Shown here in pieces: positions 1-11,236 of a stretch of DNA of 64,000 bases. The translations under genes and the position numbers were made by a program. The stretch is from Salinicoccus sp. YB14-2. Lineage in GTDB: Bacteria > Bacillota > Bacilli > Staphylococcales > Salinicoccaceae. Positions within the stretch are counted from its first letter, which is position 1. Each line of letters starts with the position of its first letter. The notes beneath the pieces are model-generated. The model saw only the letters and a program-made list of their open reading frames with translations. It was not told where the DNA came from and made no database searches. Location: NCBI RefSeq assembly GCF_001265075.1, contig NZ_LFKO01000002.1:142152-206151 (forward strand). Direction: 5' to 3'.

Positions 1-35
1 GTGTGAAATTTCGAAAGCTTTGGTCTTTATTCTCA

Positions 36-72
36 GGAGCTTACGATTTCAGCGCCGTTTTTCGTAAGCTCC
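36..72. repeat. Perfect 11-bp inverted repeat
   Basis: Arms GGAGCTTACGA (36-46) and TCGTAAGCTCC (62-72) are separated by 15 bases. The core AGCTTACG recurs at 88-95. There is no T-tract on either side, so it is not an obvious intrinsic terminator. No gene is seen in 1-157. It may be a dispersed palindromic repeat; one copy cannot prove this. Confidence 0.5.
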
Positions 73-123
73 GGGTGTTTTCAGCTGCAGCTTACGCATC
101 CGACATGTGTGATCAAGTCAAAT

Positions 124-151
124 AAAAAACCAGCAGAGGCTGTCTGCTGGT
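124..151 (-). terminator. Intrinsic terminator of the ytpI-like gene
   Basis: Stem arms ACCAGCAG (129-136) and CTGCTGGT (144-151) are followed on the minus strand by a run of six T. It lies directly past the stop codon of the minus-strand membrane protein gene. Confidence 0.8.
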
Positions 152-157
152 CATTTT

Positions 158-511
158 CTACTTGTTCCTGTTTTTGTTTTTCTCAAATTCTTCCCAGGCT
201 TTTTCTTCAATAGGCAGGTTACCTTTAAATTTCTTGCGTGCTTTATTGAAATACCAGATATTATAAGCACCAATGACGATAAACAAGATACCCACTATGT
301 AAGAAACCGCCGTACCGAACTGGATGATTGAATTGAGTCCGAAACTGAGCATCATAACGCCCAGCCAGATTCTCGAAATACTGTTGTAGTAAACAGTGCG
401 CACTTCACGGTTGGTACGGAACTGCCTGATTTTATACAGAATAAACATGAAGAGTGAGACTAACAAAAGTGTAACAAGTGCTGAAACGATTATTTGATAC
501 GCTAGTTCCAT
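158..511 (-). CDS. ytpI: YtpI-like small membrane protein
   Basis: A 117-residue protein with three predicted hydrophobic segments (about 6-28, 47-67, 68-88) and a basic, charged C-terminal tail (KARKKF..., ending KNKNRNK). Size, topology and position next to and divergent from nrnA match the YtpI-like family of Bacillales, whose function is unknown. It is transcribed away from nrnA and has its own terminator. The family call rests on synteny and topology rather than on a catalytic motif. Confidence 0.7.
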   Translation of the reverse strand: MELAYQIIVSALVTLLLVSLFMFILYKIRQFRTNREVRTVYYNSISRIWLGVMMLSFGLNSIIQFGTAVSYIVGILFIVIGAYNIWYFNKARKKFKGNLPIEEKAWEEFEKNKNRNK

Positions 512-587
512 CGGTTACAACTCCATTCCTCATGTAGTATAATATTTTATAATTACTTAGTAAATCATTTTAAAGGGAGAATTCACT

Positions 588-1559
588 TTGTTCACAAATT
601 ATATAAAAGATTATGCATCCATAAAAGAGAATTATAAAGATATTTTGAACTTGATCAACCAGTATGAACATATCATTATTTACAGGCATGTCAGACCGGA
701 TCCTGATGCGTACGGTGCTCAGCTCGGCCTGAAAGCAATCATCAAAAAGATTTATCCGAATAAAACAGTCAGTGCGCTGGGGGAAAGTGAACCGAGCCTT
801 GATTTTCTGGGTACGATGGATATCGCAGAAATCAGGGATGATGTTTTATACATCGTTGTCGATACGGCAAACTATGACAGAATTGACGGTGAAATTCCTG
901 ACGGCGCGAAAGTGATAAAGATCGACCACCACCCGGATCGTGATCCGTTCGGTGATATCAACCTTGTTGAAACAAGTGTGTCTTCAACGTCCGAGCTGCT
1001 TTATCTGATTGCGAACCTGTGGGGCTACGACAATGACTTCATCAACGATGAATCGGCAAAACTGTTATATATGGGCATCGTCGGAGATACGGGCAGATTT
1101 TTATTCAATAATACGACCGGCATGACGCATTATGTGGCTTCAGAACTTAAAAAATATGACTTTGATCCGACTTCTCTGATTGAAGAGATGAACAAGACGT
1201 CGATAGAATCATTCAGATTCAAAGGCCACCTGATCAGCAACTTCAACCTGCGGCCGAGCGGTGTGCTGTACACTTTCATCAGCCGTGAAGATTTGAAGGA
1301 ATTTGGTGTATCCGGCAATGAAGCGAGCCTTTCAGTCAACTTATACAGAGATATCGATGATGTGAAAGTATGGTTCATGGCAATCGAGGAAGAGGATGAA
1401 ATCAGAGTCAGACTGCGATCGAAATCGGTCATCATCAATGATGTCGCCCACCAGTTCGGCGGTGGCGGACATCCGCTTGCCTCAGGCATCAAACTCAATC
1501 ATAAAAATGAAATCGAAACTTTGGTAAAAGCTCTGGAAGACAAAATCGAAAATAATTAA
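588..1559 (+). CDS. nrnA: Oligoribonuclease/pAp phosphatase NrnA (DHH/DHHA1)
   Basis: 323 residues with the NrnA layout. The N-terminal DHH phosphoesterase domain shows RPDPDAYG (about 36-43), DTAN (about 92), IDHHPD (about 113-118) and GDTGRF (about 166), which bind the metal ions. The C-terminal DHHA1 domain has the substrate-binding FGGGGHPLASG (about 291). The family degrades nano-RNAs and dephosphorylates 3'-phosphoadenosine 5'-phosphate. The start is TTG at 588, eight bases after an AAAGGGAG ribosome site; no ATG is better placed. It leads the nrnA-dnaE pair, 17 bases before dnaE. Confidence 0.93.
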   Translation: MFTNYIKDYASIKENYKDILNLINQYEHIIIYRHVRPDPDAYGAQLGLKAIIKKIYPNKTVSALGESEPSLDFLGTMDIAEIRDDVLYIVVDTANYDRIDGEIPDGAKVIKIDHHPDRDPFGDINLVETSVSSTSELLYLIANLWGYDNDFINDESAKLLYMGIVGDTGRFLFNNTTGMTHYVASELKKYDFDPTSLIEEMNKTSIESFRFKGHLISNFNLRPSGVLYTFISREDLKEFGVSGNEASLSVNLYRDIDDVKVWFMAIEEEDEIRVRLRSKSVIINDVAHQFGGGGHPLASGIKLNHKNEIETLVKALEDKIENN

Positions 1560-1576
1560 TTTGGAGGTTTCTGTAA

Positions 1577-4500
1577 ATGATCAATTTAAATGTTCATTCG
1601 AGTTATGAGTTTTTAGCCAGCAATATACAAATTGATCCTCTTTTAAAACTCCTGAAAGATGATGGTCAGAGTGCGGTGGCAATTACAGACCTGAATCATA
1701 TGCATGGCATTTATCAGCTGCTTAAAAAAGCACCAGAATACAACATTAAACCCATTGTCGGCATGGAAGTGATTGTCGACGACGGACTCAGCGGAATCCC
1801 TTTAATTTTGCTGGCCAAAAATAATCAGGGATATCAGTCTTTGATCAGAATATCCGCGATGCTGTCCTATAAAGATATCATAAGAACCCCGTTCGAATTT
1901 TTGAAGAACAATGCCAATGATCTTCTCATTATAGCGGGGACGGATGAAGGGGCAGGGCTGCTCGGGGAACTCACAAAAGTGAGTGATGATGACAAATACA
2001 TATCCTGTAAGCTCAACTCAGCGTCATTCAAGAAAGCATTTATTCACAGCGTGCGCTACATGGGAAAAGAAGACCGGAAAGCACTCAAAGTGCTGAATGC
2101 AATCCGGGACAATGACAGACTGGAAGCGCATGAACTGACCGCAATTTCAGGTGATGAATATGTTCTGAAAAAAGAAGATATTACTGAAGAAATAGAACCG
2201 TTCATACAGGTGAATAAAGAGATTGTCGAAAAATGTAACGTGACCATGCCGAAAGTGAGTACGACATTGCCGCATTTCCCGCACCCCGGGAACTATGATT
2301 CAGATGAATTTTTGTGGCAGCAGCTGAATAACAGGCTCGTCGAGAAAACGGACGGCAGTGAAAAGTATAAAGACAGGCTGCAGTACGAATTCGATGTCAT
2401 TACCAAAATGGGATATTCGGACTATTTCCTGATTGTCAGTGATGCGGTGAACTATGCCAAAAATAATGATATTTATGTCGGACCGGGCAGGGGGTCATCA
2501 AGTGCGAGCCTCGTGTCATACCTTTTAAATATCACTGAAGTGGACCCGCTCAAATACAATCTTCTGTTTGAACGTTTTCTCAACCCGGCAAGGGTGACAA
2601 TGCCGGATATCGATATCGACTTCGAGGATACGAACAGAGACAAGATGGTCACTTATTTAAATGACAAATACGGTCAGATGAATGTGTCGAATATCATTAC
2701 GTACGGTACGCTCAGTGCCAAGATGGCCGCACGCGATGTCGGACGTGTATTGAAATTCAGTGATGAAACGCTTAAATATATTTCTAATATGATAGGTAAC
2801 GATCAGAGCGTCAGCCTGACTGAAGCGTTCAACAGCCAGGCTTTCAAAAAATTAGAAGCTTCAGATGATAAGTACAAAGTCTATAAGGAAGTGTGTCTGT
2901 CCATCGAAGGGCTCCCAAGACATTCGTCCACCCACGCAGCAGGTGTATTGGTCAGCGCAGACAAGCTGACTGAAAAAGTACCGATCATGTTTACAGAAGG
3001 GCATACAATCAGCCAGTGGACCATGAACGAAGTAGAAGCAGTCGGACTGCTCAAAATTGATGTCCTCGGTCTGCGCAACTTGGCGCTCATCAGAAGAATG
3101 GTCAATATGATTTCATATCAAGGCAAAACCATCGATATTCATAATCTGGAAGAGGACCCGAGAGTGTATAAATTGCTGAGCCATGGTCTCGGCCTCGGCG
3201 TCTTCCAATTGGAATCGACAGGCATCCGGAAAGTGATGCGGGAAGTGAATCCGACAGAATTCATGGACCTTGCGGCGGTACTTGCACTGTACAGACCGGG
3301 ACCGATGAAAGAGATCCCGAACTTCGTCCGCGGCAAGCACCAGCCTGAAACGGTGACTTATCCGCACGAGGATATTAAAGAGATTTTGCGTGAGACAAAC
3401 GGTGTGATCGTCTATCAGGAACAAATCATGCTGATAGCGAGCCAGATTGCCGGCTACTCATACGCAGAGGCGGACATATTGAGACGGGCAATGAGTAAGA
3501 AAGACCGGGAAACACTGCTCAAAGAAAAGGAGAAATTCCTGGGCGGTGCAAAAGATAAAGGCTATGCATCAACTCTCGCAGAACATATTTTCGAATTGAT
3601 ACTGAAATTTGCTGACTACGGTTTCCCTAAAAGCCATGCGGTGGCGTACTCGAAGATCGCCTATATCATGGTCTACATCAAAACGCGTTACCCCGCCATT
3701 TTCTATGCAGTCATTTTAATGCAGAACATCGGCAACCATGCCAAAATTATCGAACTTTTAGAAGAGATGAAAATATTGAAAGTGAAAATCCATCCGCCGA
3801 ATATCAATGTGTCGAGAAGCGGGAATATCGTCAATGATGGTGTGGTGCTCGGATTAAGCATGATTGAGGGCATCACATATAAAGTGGCGGAGTCGATCAT
3901 GGAAGCGAGAAAAGACGGGGATTTCAAAGATATTTATGATCTGAAGACGAGAGTGGACAGCAATCTGCCTGAGAAAGTATTGAGCAATCTAATATTGTCC
4001 GGTGCCCTGGATGACTTTGAAGAAAACAGAAAAACTATGCTTCAGTCGCTTGCGAATTTAAGGGATATCAATTCAGAAGAATTCTCTCATAATTCCTTTT
4101 TGAGCACACTCGGCTTCAATGTTAAAAAAGAATTCCAGTATGTCGAAGAGATGACACAAATGGAAAAGATAGAGGGTGAAAAAACTGCGCTCGGTTTTTA
4201 TTTATCAAGCCATCCGATCAAGCTGATACAAAATGAAAACCAGTCGATACCTTTCAATATGTTCAGCCAGCAGAGGAATTATGGCACTTATCTTGTATTT
4301 CTGGATGAACTTAAAGTCATCAAAACAAAAAAAGGCCAGAATATGGCTTTTGCAAAAATAACTGATGGTGTCGTTGATATGGATGCCGTCATATTCCCCA
4401 ATGTATACTTCACTGATCATCCGAAGTTGACTTCACAGGCGCTCGTCGTCAGAGGCAGGCTGGACGAGCGGAAAGGGCAGCCGCAGCTGATCATCGAAAA

Positions 4501-4720
4501 GGTTGACGAGCTGGAGATTTTCAAAGCTGAGTATTTAAAGCGCATAAGAAAAATTTATATTAGAAATAAAGACCGCTATGACTTTGATGATCTGCTCGGT
4601 GTTGAGGGGATTGTCATCTATTCGTTCGAAGACGGTGAGAGTCTCGGCAATATAGAAACCGAGCGGCTGAGTGAACTTCAGGAAAAAATTCATCCGAGCG
4701 ATTTAAGATTTATGACCTAA
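1577..4720 (+). CDS. dnaE: DNA polymerase III alpha subunit, DnaE type
   Basis: 1047 residues, close to staphylococcal DnaE. Order: N-terminal PHP domain (about 1-200, NVHSSYEF at the start), C-family polymerase core with the nucleotide-binding PGRGSSSAS (about 302) and the catalytic aspartates of PDIDIDF (about 341), the GVIVYQEQIM and YGFPKSHAVAY motifs, a helix-hairpin-helix region, and a C-terminal OB fold (about 930-1010). In low-GC Gram-positives this enzyme extends RNA primers before handing over to PolC. The ATG has a GGAGG site 10 bases upstream. It is coupled to nrnA. Confidence 0.96.
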   Translation: MINLNVHSSYEFLASNIQIDPLLKLLKDDGQSAVAITDLNHMHGIYQLLKKAPEYNIKPIVGMEVIVDDGLSGIPLILLAKNNQGYQSLIRISAMLSYKDIIRTPFEFLKNNANDLLIIAGTDEGAGLLGELTKVSDDDKYISCKLNSASFKKAFIHSVRYMGKEDRKALKVLNAIRDNDRLEAHELTAISGDEYVLKKEDITEEIEPFIQVNKEIVEKCNVTMPKVSTTLPHFPHPGNYDSDEFLWQQLNNRLVEKTDGSEKYKDRLQYEFDVITKMGYSDYFLIVSDAVNYAKNNDIYVGPGRGSSSASLVSYLLNITEVDPLKYNLLFERFLNPARVTMPDIDIDFEDTNRDKMVTYLNDKYGQMNVSNIITYGTLSAKMAARDVGRVLKFSDETLKYISNMIGNDQSVSLTEAFNSQAFKKLEASDDKYKVYKEVCLSIEGLPRHSSTHAAGVLVSADKLTEKVPIMFTEGHTISQWTMNEVEAVGLLKIDVLGLRNLALIRRMVNMISYQGKTIDIHNLEEDPRVYKLLSHGLGLGVFQLESTGIRKVMREVNPTEFMDLAAVLALYRPGPMKEIPNFVRGKHQPETVTYPHEDIKEILRETNGVIVYQEQIMLIASQIAGYSYAEADILRRAMSKKDRETLLKEKEKFLGGAKDKGYASTLAEHIFELILKFADYGFPKSHAVAYSKIAYIMVYIKTRYPAIFYAVILMQNIGNHAKIIELLEEMKILKVKIHPPNINVSRSGNIVNDGVVLGLSMIEGITYKVAESIMEARKDGDFKDIYDLKTRVDSNLPEKVLSNLILSGALDDFEENRKTMLQSLANLRDINSEEFSHNSFLSTLGFNVKKEFQYVEEMTQMEKIEGEKTALGFYLSSHPIKLIQNENQSIPFNMFSQQRNYGTYLVFLDELKVIKTKKGQNMAFAKITDGVVDMDAVIFPNVYFTDHPKLTSQALVVRGRLDERKGQPQLIIEKVDELEIFKAEYLKRIRKIYIRNKDRYDFDDLLGVEGIVIYSFEDGESLGNIETERLSELQEKIHPSDLRFMT

Positions 4721-4724
4721 GTTG

Positions 4725-4753
4725 TTGTGTATCCGCGAATATTTTGATATATT
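4725..4753 (+). promoter_or_regulatory. Probable promoter of malic enzyme-acc operon
   Basis: TTGTGT (4725-4730), a 17-base spacer and TATATT (4748-4753) sit in the 71-base gap after dnaE. A small hairpin, GTGG (4757-4760) with CCAC (4766-4769), falls in the 5' leader just before the ribosome site. Confidence 0.55.
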
Positions 4754-4791
4754 ACAGTGGTATGACCACCACATGAGGAGAGGTTGATTCA

Positions 4792-6021
4792 ATGTCTTTA
4801 AGAGATGACGCACTGCATATGCATAAAACCAACCAAGGCAAACTAAGTGTAAACTCGAAAGTCGAGCTGAAAGATAAGACGGATTTAAGTCTGGCATATT
4901 CACCAGGGGTCGCTGAACCCTGCAAAGAGATATATGAGGATCCGAATACAATATTTGACTATACCATCAAAGGTAATACTGTCGGCGTCGTCACCGACGG
5001 TTCAGCTGTGCTGGGACTGGGCAATATCGGTGCGAAAGCCAGTCTGCCGGTGATGGAAGGTAAAAGTGTACTGTTGAAATCATTTGCAGGTGTGGATTCT
5101 TTTCCAATCGCACTGGAAACCAATGATGTGGATGAAATCGTCAATACTGTAAAACTGATGACGCCTGTTTTTGGTGGTATCAACCTGGAAGATATATCAG
5201 CACCGCGATGCTTTGAAATCGAAGAAAAATTGAAGAAGGAAACGGATATCCCCGTATTTCATGATGATCAGCACGGTACGGCAATCGTTACTGTCAGCGG
5301 ACTGCTCAATGCATTAAAACTGACCGGCCGTTCCTTCAATAAAATAAAAGTCGTGTTGAATGGCGCAGGGGCCGCAGGTGTCGCCATCGTCAAACTGCTG
5401 AACAGCTTCGGTGTCAAAGACCTAATCATGTGTGACTCAAAAGGTGCAATATACGAAGGCCGCGAAAACGGAATGAACCCGGTTAAAGAAAAAATCAGCA
5501 AGTATACAAATTTGAATAATGAGCAGGGGCCGCTGGAAGAAGTGATTAAAGGTGCAGATGTATTCATTGGCGTTTCGGTTGCCGATGCCCTCACGGAGGA
5601 CATGGTCAAATCAATGGCGGAGGATTCCATCATTTTTGCCATGGCGAATCCTAACCCTGAGATCATGCCGGATGCTGCCCATTCAGCAGGTGCAAAAGTT
5701 GTCGGTACGGGCAGAAGTGATTTCCCGAATCAAATCAATAATGTGCTTGCATTTCCGGGTATATTCAGAGGTGCGCTGGATGTACGAGCCACGCATATCA
5801 ATGAAGAAATGAAAAAAGCGGCTGTCCGTGCGATTGCCGATCTTATCGAAGAGGACGAGCTGAGCAGTGATTATGTCATTCCGGACCCGTTCAATAAATA
5901 TGTTGCACCTGAAGTCGCAATGGCTGTGGCAGAAGCAGCAATGAATTCAGGTGTCAGCAGAATAAAAATCGATTCAAAATCAGTGTATGAAAAAACACTT
6001 GAATTGACTGAGATGGTGTAG
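4792..6021 (+). CDS. NAD(P)-dependent malic enzyme
   Basis: 409 residues, the short bacterial malic enzyme form without a phosphotransacetylase domain. It converts malate to pyruvate and CO2. Visible signatures are SPGVAEPC (about 39-46), the metal-binding DDQHGTA (about 160), the dinucleotide fold VLNGAGAAGVA (about 186) and MANPNPEI (about 283). The start has GAGGAGAGG upstream. It heads a run with a GntR regulator, accD and accA, linking pyruvate/NADPH supply to fatty acid synthesis. Cofactor preference cannot be read from sequence alone, so no mae/yts symbol is given. Confidence 0.93.
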   Translation: MSLRDDALHMHKTNQGKLSVNSKVELKDKTDLSLAYSPGVAEPCKEIYEDPNTIFDYTIKGNTVGVVTDGSAVLGLGNIGAKASLPVMEGKSVLLKSFAGVDSFPIALETNDVDEIVNTVKLMTPVFGGINLEDISAPRCFEIEEKLKKETDIPVFHDDQHGTAIVTVSGLLNALKLTGRSFNKIKVVLNGAGAAGVAIVKLLNSFGVKDLIMCDSKGAIYEGRENGMNPVKEKISKYTNLNNEQGPLEEVIKGADVFIGVSVADALTEDMVKSMAEDSIIFAMANPNPEIMPDAAHSAGAKVVGTGRSDFPNQINNVLAFPGIFRGALDVRATHINEEMKKAAVRAIADLIEEDELSSDYVIPDPFNKYVAPEVAMAVAEAAMNSGVSRIKIDSKSVYEKTLELTEMV

Positions 6022-6024
6022 AAA

Positions 6025-6438
6025 ATGACTGAAAAAAAAGGACTTGAGTCTGTCATTGAAGAGATCTATATGATCATCGACAAAGAGCAGATGCAGGTTG
6101 GACAGAAACTCCCCAGCGAAAGATATTTGAGTGAAAATTTGAATGTCAGCAGACAGAGTGTCAGAGAAGCGTTAAGAGCACTTGAATTTCTTGGCATCAT
6201 CTATGTAAAAAGGGGCGAAGGGACTTACCTCGCCGACATAGACAGCCATCAGCTCTTCGAACTGATTGCAAAGTATCTGGTCCGGTCGGATAAACAGCGC
6301 CGGGAATTACTGGAGTTTCAAAAGATGATGGAAGACTACGTTGAAGAGAAAACGGATGAAAAAAGTACTGTGATGTCATATGATAATAAAATCATGAGAA
6401 AAATATATGTGATTTTAAAGAAATATACAGGACAATAA
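6025..6438 (+). CDS. GntR/FadR-type regulator with very short C-terminus
   Basis: 137 residues. Residues about 5-70 are a GntR winged helix-turn-helix (LPSERYLSENL, SRQSVREALRALE, then a GEGTYLAD wing), resembling the FadR subfamily. FadR-like regulators normally carry a helical ligand domain of about 150 residues; only about 65 follow here, mostly charged. The gene starts three bases after the malic enzyme stop and precedes accD by 25 bases, so it is co-transcribed and probably controls lipid or C4 metabolism. The ligand is unknown. No truncating frameshift was seen, so the short form may be native. Confidence 0.75.
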   Translation: MTEKKGLESVIEEIYMIIDKEQMQVGQKLPSERYLSENLNVSRQSVREALRALEFLGIIYVKRGEGTYLADIDSHQLFELIAKYLVRSDKQRRELLEFQKMMEDYVEEKTDEKSTVMSYDNKIMRKIYVILKKYTGQ

Positions 6439-6463
6439 GCGGTAAAAAATGGGGAATTATACT

Positions 6464-7315
6464 ATGTTAAAAGATTTATTTTTCAAGTTGAACAAGAAAG
6501 TGAATGATAAAAAAGAACCTGGTGTATTTGAATCGAATGAATCAATCATTACGAAATGTCCAAACTGTAAAAAGATTCTTTATTCCAAAGAATTATATAA
6601 ACGTCTGAATGTCTGTTCAAACTGTGACCATCATCTGATGATTACAAGTACAGAACGGATGGATGCACTTCTGGATAAAGATTCGGGTACGGCGTTGTTC
6701 GAAGGGATTACTTCAGTAAACCCGCTGGATTTTCCGAATTACGAGTCTAAGATTGAAAATGATAAGATCAAAACCGGATTGAATGAGGCGGTCATTGTGC
6801 ACGAGGGGACCATTGACGGCTCTCCGGCTGTCATCGCAATCATGGATCCGAGATTCCGCATGGGAAGCATGGGCTCCGCTGTGGGTGAAAAACTGGCCAG
6901 GGCATTCAATCATGCAACAGAGAAGCGCATGCCTGTCGTTGTCTTCACGGCCAGCGGCGGAGCGAGGATGCAGGAAGGAATCATCTCGCTTATGCAGATG
7001 GCCAAAGTCAGCGTTGCCGTTGAAAGACATAATAACGCGGGACTTCTTTATATCGCATATATGACCAACCCGACGACAGGCGGCGTCTCGGCAAGCTTTG
7101 CTTCAGTCGGCGATATCAACTTGGCTGAAAAAGGTGCCCTGATCGGCTTTGCAGGCCGCAGGGTGATTGAAGAAACAATCAAGGAGAAATTACCGGACGA
7201 TTTTCAGACTGCTGAATTTCTGCTCAAGCACGGCCAGCTTGATGAAGTCGTCGACAGACGCAATATGAGAGATTACTTAAGCAGAATTCTAATGATGCAC
7301 AGCGAGGTGAAATAA
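6464..7315 (+). CDS. accD: Acetyl-CoA carboxylase carboxyltransferase subunit beta
   Basis: 283 residues. An N-terminal zinc ribbon CPNC (about 32-35) ... CSNC (about 51-54) is followed by the carboxyltransferase crotonase fold with SGGARMQEG and GGVSASFA. With AccA it forms the carboxyltransferase half of acetyl-CoA carboxylase (malonyl-CoA synthesis). An ATG at 6449 is in frame, but the GGGG ribosome site at 6451-6454 lies inside that version. The ATG at 6464 has correct spacing and gives MLKDLFFK, like staphylococcal AccD. The stop overlaps the accA start by one base. Confidence 0.95.
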   Translation: MLKDLFFKLNKKVNDKKEPGVFESNESIITKCPNCKKILYSKELYKRLNVCSNCDHHLMITSTERMDALLDKDSGTALFEGITSVNPLDFPNYESKIENDKIKTGLNEAVIVHEGTIDGSPAVIAIMDPRFRMGSMGSAVGEKLARAFNHATEKRMPVVVFTASGGARMQEGIISLMQMAKVSVAVERHNNAGLLYIAYMTNPTTGGVSASFASVGDINLAEKGALIGFAGRRVIEETIKEKLPDDFQTAEFLLKHGQLDEVVDRRNMRDYLSRILMMHSEVK

Positions 7316-8268
7316 TGGCTTTCGAATTTGAAAAACCATTGCAGGAGTTACAGGATAAGATTACAGAGCTTGAAAAGTATGCATCAAAAAATAAACTCGA
7401 TCTTGCCAAGGAAATCAGTTTTCTTGAAAATAAGCTTGAAGATAAGAAGAAAGAGATCTATGCGAATCTGACACCGTGGCAAAGAGTTGAAATCGCCCGG
7501 TATATCCATCGTCCGACAACACTCGAATACATTGAAACATTATTTAAGGATTTCACAGAGTTTTACGGCGACCGGGTGTACAGCGATGATCATGCGATTG
7601 TCGGCGGTATCGCGACATATAAGGGTACTCCTGTAACTGTCATCGGCCATCAGCGCGGCCGCGATACGAAAGGGAACATCAAACGGAATTTCGGCATGGC
7701 ACATCCGGATGGCTACAGAAAAGCTTTAAGACTGATGAAACAGGCGGATAAATTCAACCGTCCGGTCATCTGTTTTATTGATACTAAAGGTGCCTATCCA
7801 GGCAAAGCGGCCGAAGAGCGCGGCCAGAGTGAATCCATCGCACGCAACCTTGTTGAGATGGCAGGTCTGAAAGTACCTGTAATCAGTATTGTCATCGGGG
7901 AAGGCGGCTCCGGCGGTGCTCTTGGACTCGGCGTCTGCAACCGCCTGTTGATGCTTGAGAATGCGACTTACTCCGTCATTTCACCTGAAGGCGCTGCGAG
8001 CATTTTGTTTAAAGATGCATCTTTAAAGGAAATTGCTGCGGAATCAATGAAAATCACGGCAAGCGACCTTAAGGAATTCGGTATCGCCGATGCTGTAATT
8101 AAAGAGCCGGACGGCGGCGCACATCAGGATAAGGAATTCGTTTTTAAAAGTTTGGATGAAACCCTCAATGACTACTTATCCGAGCTGTCCAGACTATCAG
8201 CTGATGAGCTGGTCGAAGACCGTTTCGACAAGTATATGTCCATCGGTGAATATAAGGAACAGACATAA
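7315..8268 (+). CDS. accA: Acetyl-CoA carboxylase carboxyltransferase subunit alpha
   Basis: 317 residues, the usual AccA length. An N-terminal coiled segment (about 1-50) precedes the crotonase-like carboxyltransferase domain with [20 protein letters not shown] and VISPEGAA. It partners AccD. The start ATG overlaps the accD stop (TAATG), typical of translational coupling for a 1:1 complex. The gene ends at a strong terminator, closing the malic enzyme-gntR-accD-accA transcription unit. Confidence 0.96.
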   Translation: MAFEFEKPLQELQDKITELEKYASKNKLDLAKEISFLENKLEDKKKEIYANLTPWQRVEIARYIHRPTTLEYIETLFKDFTEFYGDRVYSDDHAIVGGIATYKGTPVTVIGHQRGRDTKGNIKRNFGMAHPDGYRKALRLMKQADKFNRPVICFIDTKGAYPGKAAEERGQSESIARNLVEMAGLKVPVISIVIGEGGSGGALGLGVCNRLLMLENATYSVISPEGAASILFKDASLKEIAAESMKITASDLKEFGIADAVIKEPDGGAHQDKEFVFKSLDETLNDYLSELSRLSADELVEDRFDKYMSIGEYKEQT

Positions 8269-8293
8269 GCAACCTTTTTCAGGTTGCTTTTTT
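8268..8293 (+). terminator. Intrinsic terminator after accA
   Basis: AGCAACCT (8268-8275) pairs with AGGTTGCT (8281-8288) across a five-base loop, followed by a T-run. Confidence 0.85.
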
Positions 8294-8355
8294 AATTCCT
8301 GTTATTTTCTTGTTACAATATAATGGATAGATTAAATTGTATATGCTATTTTTAA

Positions 8356-9342
<987 letters not shown>

Positions 9343-9355
9343 GAGGATATTATTA

Positions 9356-11116
9356 ATGAGAAAAACAAAGATTGTTTGTACAATCGGACCTGCATCAGAA
9401 TCACCGGAAATGTTGGAAAAAATAATGACAGAAGGTATGAACGTTGCAAGACTGAACTTTTCACATGGTGATCATGAAGAACATGCAGCACGTATTAAAA
9501 ACATCAGACATGTAGCTTCAAAATTGGATAAAACAGTCGGCATTCTGCTGGATACGAAAGGTCCTGAAATGAGAACGCACTCGATGGAAAATGGTGCGGT
9601 TGAATTGAAAAAAGGTCAGGCAATCACAGTTTCCATGAAAGAAGTGACGGGAACATCAGAGAAATTTTCAATTTCCTATGAAGGTTTGATCAACGACGTC
9701 GATACAGAAGATAGAATTTTACTCGATGACGGTCTGGTCGAACTGAAAATAAAAGAAATCGATAAAGTAGCCGGAGAGATCCACTGTGAAGTTTTAAATG
9801 ACGGACTTCTGAAAAACAAAAAAGGGGTGAACGTGCCGGGCGTATCAGTCAATCTGCCGGGCATCACTGAAAAAGATGAGAGCGACATCCTTTTCGGAAT
9901 CGAACAGCAAGTCGATTTCATCGCCGCAAGTTTCATCAGAAGAAATAAAGACGTTCTCGAAATACGCGAATTGCTGGAACAACATGATGGCAATTATATC
10001 AATATCATACCTAAAATTGAAAACCAGGAAGGCATTGACAATATTGATTCGATCCTTGAAGTATCAGACGGTCTGATGGTGGCGAGAGGCGATCTGGGTG
10101 TCGAAATTCCGCCTGAATCAGTGCCTATGGTACAAAAAGAACTGATTAAAAAATGTAACCTGATCGGCAAACCGGTGATTACAGCGACACAGATGCTGGA
10201 TTCCATGCAGGTGAATCCGCGCTGTACACGCGCAGAAGCAAGTGATGTGGCGAACGCAATATATGACGGATCCGATGCCGTTATGCTGAGCGGTGAAACA
10301 GCAGCTGGTGATTATCCGGTGGAAGCGGTCAGAACGATGGCTTCAATCGCAGTTTCGGCAGAAGAAGCGCAGGATTATAAAAAACTGTTGTCTGACAGGA
10401 CAAAAGTTCAACAGACTAATCTCGTGACGGCGATAGGTGTTTCTGTTGCACACACTGCGCTGAACTTGAATTCAAAGGCGATTGTGGCAGCGACAGAGTC
10501 CGGGCATACAGCTCAGATCATTTCCAAATACAGACCGCAGGCGGATATTGTTGCAGTGACGCCGTACGGATACGTCGCAAGACAGCTTGAATTGATTTGG
10601 GGTGTGCAGCCGATTGTCGAAGATGCGACGAAAGATACGGATACACTTTTAAATACTTCCGTATCCGTCACACTTGAGAAAGGCTATGCAAACTACGGCG
10701 ACCTGTTGATTATCACTGCGGGTGTGCCGACCGGTCAGGCAGGAACGACGAACTTGATGAAACTTCATGTTGTCGGCGATGTATTGATCAAAGCACAAGG
10801 TATCGGCAGAAGAAGCACCGTCGCCGAAGTTGTGACAGTGGACGATCTTTCAGAAATGAAATCGAAAGATATCAAGGATAAGATTGTCGTGCTCACGTCG
10901 GTTCATTCCGAGATGACGGAATTGCTGGAAGAAGCAGCTGGTCTCGTCACAGTAGAAGGCGGATTGACATCCCACGGTGCGATTGTCGGCCTGAATCTTG
11001 AGCTGCCGACCATCGTCGGTGCGAAAAATGCGTTTGAAATATTGAAAGACGGTGACCTTGTCACTATCGATTCCGCACAGAACTCCATTTACAGCGGACA
11101 TGCAAACGTACTTTAA
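9356..11116 (+). CDS. pyk: Pyruvate kinase with C-terminal PEP-utiliser-like domain
   Basis: 586 residues, longer than the 470-residue core enzyme. Residues 1-470 are pyruvate kinase ([13 protein letters not shown] start; substrate loop with [11 protein letters not shown] and [10 protein letters not shown]). The last 110 residues form the extra domain of Bacillales enzymes, with [19 protein letters not shown] resembling the mobile PEP-utilising domain. It makes pyruvate and ATP. An upstream in-frame start at 9254 would overlap pfkA by 89 bases; the ATG at 9356 has AGGAGG (9341-9346) overlapping the pfkA stop, so it is preferred. Confidence 0.96.
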   Translation: MRKTKIVCTIGPASESPEMLEKIMTEGMNVARLNFSHGDHEEHAARIKNIRHVASKLDKTVGILLDTKGPEMRTHSMENGAVELKKGQAITVSMKEVTGTSEKFSISYEGLINDVDTEDRILLDDGLVELKIKEIDKVAGEIHCEVLNDGLLKNKKGVNVPGVSVNLPGITEKDESDILFGIEQQVDFIAASFIRRNKDVLEIRELLEQHDGNYINIIPKIENQEGIDNIDSILEVSDGLMVARGDLGVEIPPESVPMVQKELIKKCNLIGKPVITATQMLDSMQVNPRCTRAEASDVANAIYDGSDAVMLSGETAAGDYPVEAVRTMASIAVSAEEAQDYKKLLSDRTKVQQTNLVTAIGVSVAHTALNLNSKAIVAATESGHTAQIISKYRPQADIVAVTPYGYVARQLELIWGVQPIVEDATKDTDTLLNTSVSVTLEKGYANYGDLLIITAGVPTGQAGTTNLMKLHVVGDVLIKAQGIGRRSTVAEVVTVDDLSEMKSKDIKDKIVVLTSVHSEMTELLEEAAGLVTVEGGLTSHGAIVGLNLELPTIVGAKNAFEILKDGDLVTIDSAQNSIYSGHANVL

Positions 11117-11126
11117 TACTCAAATT

Positions 11127-11167
11127 ACACCCCATTACCGTCACAGGCGGCTGATGGGGTGTTTTTA
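11127..11167 (+). terminator. Intrinsic terminator after pyk
   Basis: ACACCCCAT (11127-11135) pairs with ATGGGGTGT (11154-11162), followed by a T-run. Confidence 0.85.
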
Positions 11168-11236
11168 CATGGTATACATTAAATATTTGTTTCACTCTAA
11201 TTTTTTCACTGGTATAATGATTTTGAGGTGTTGACT

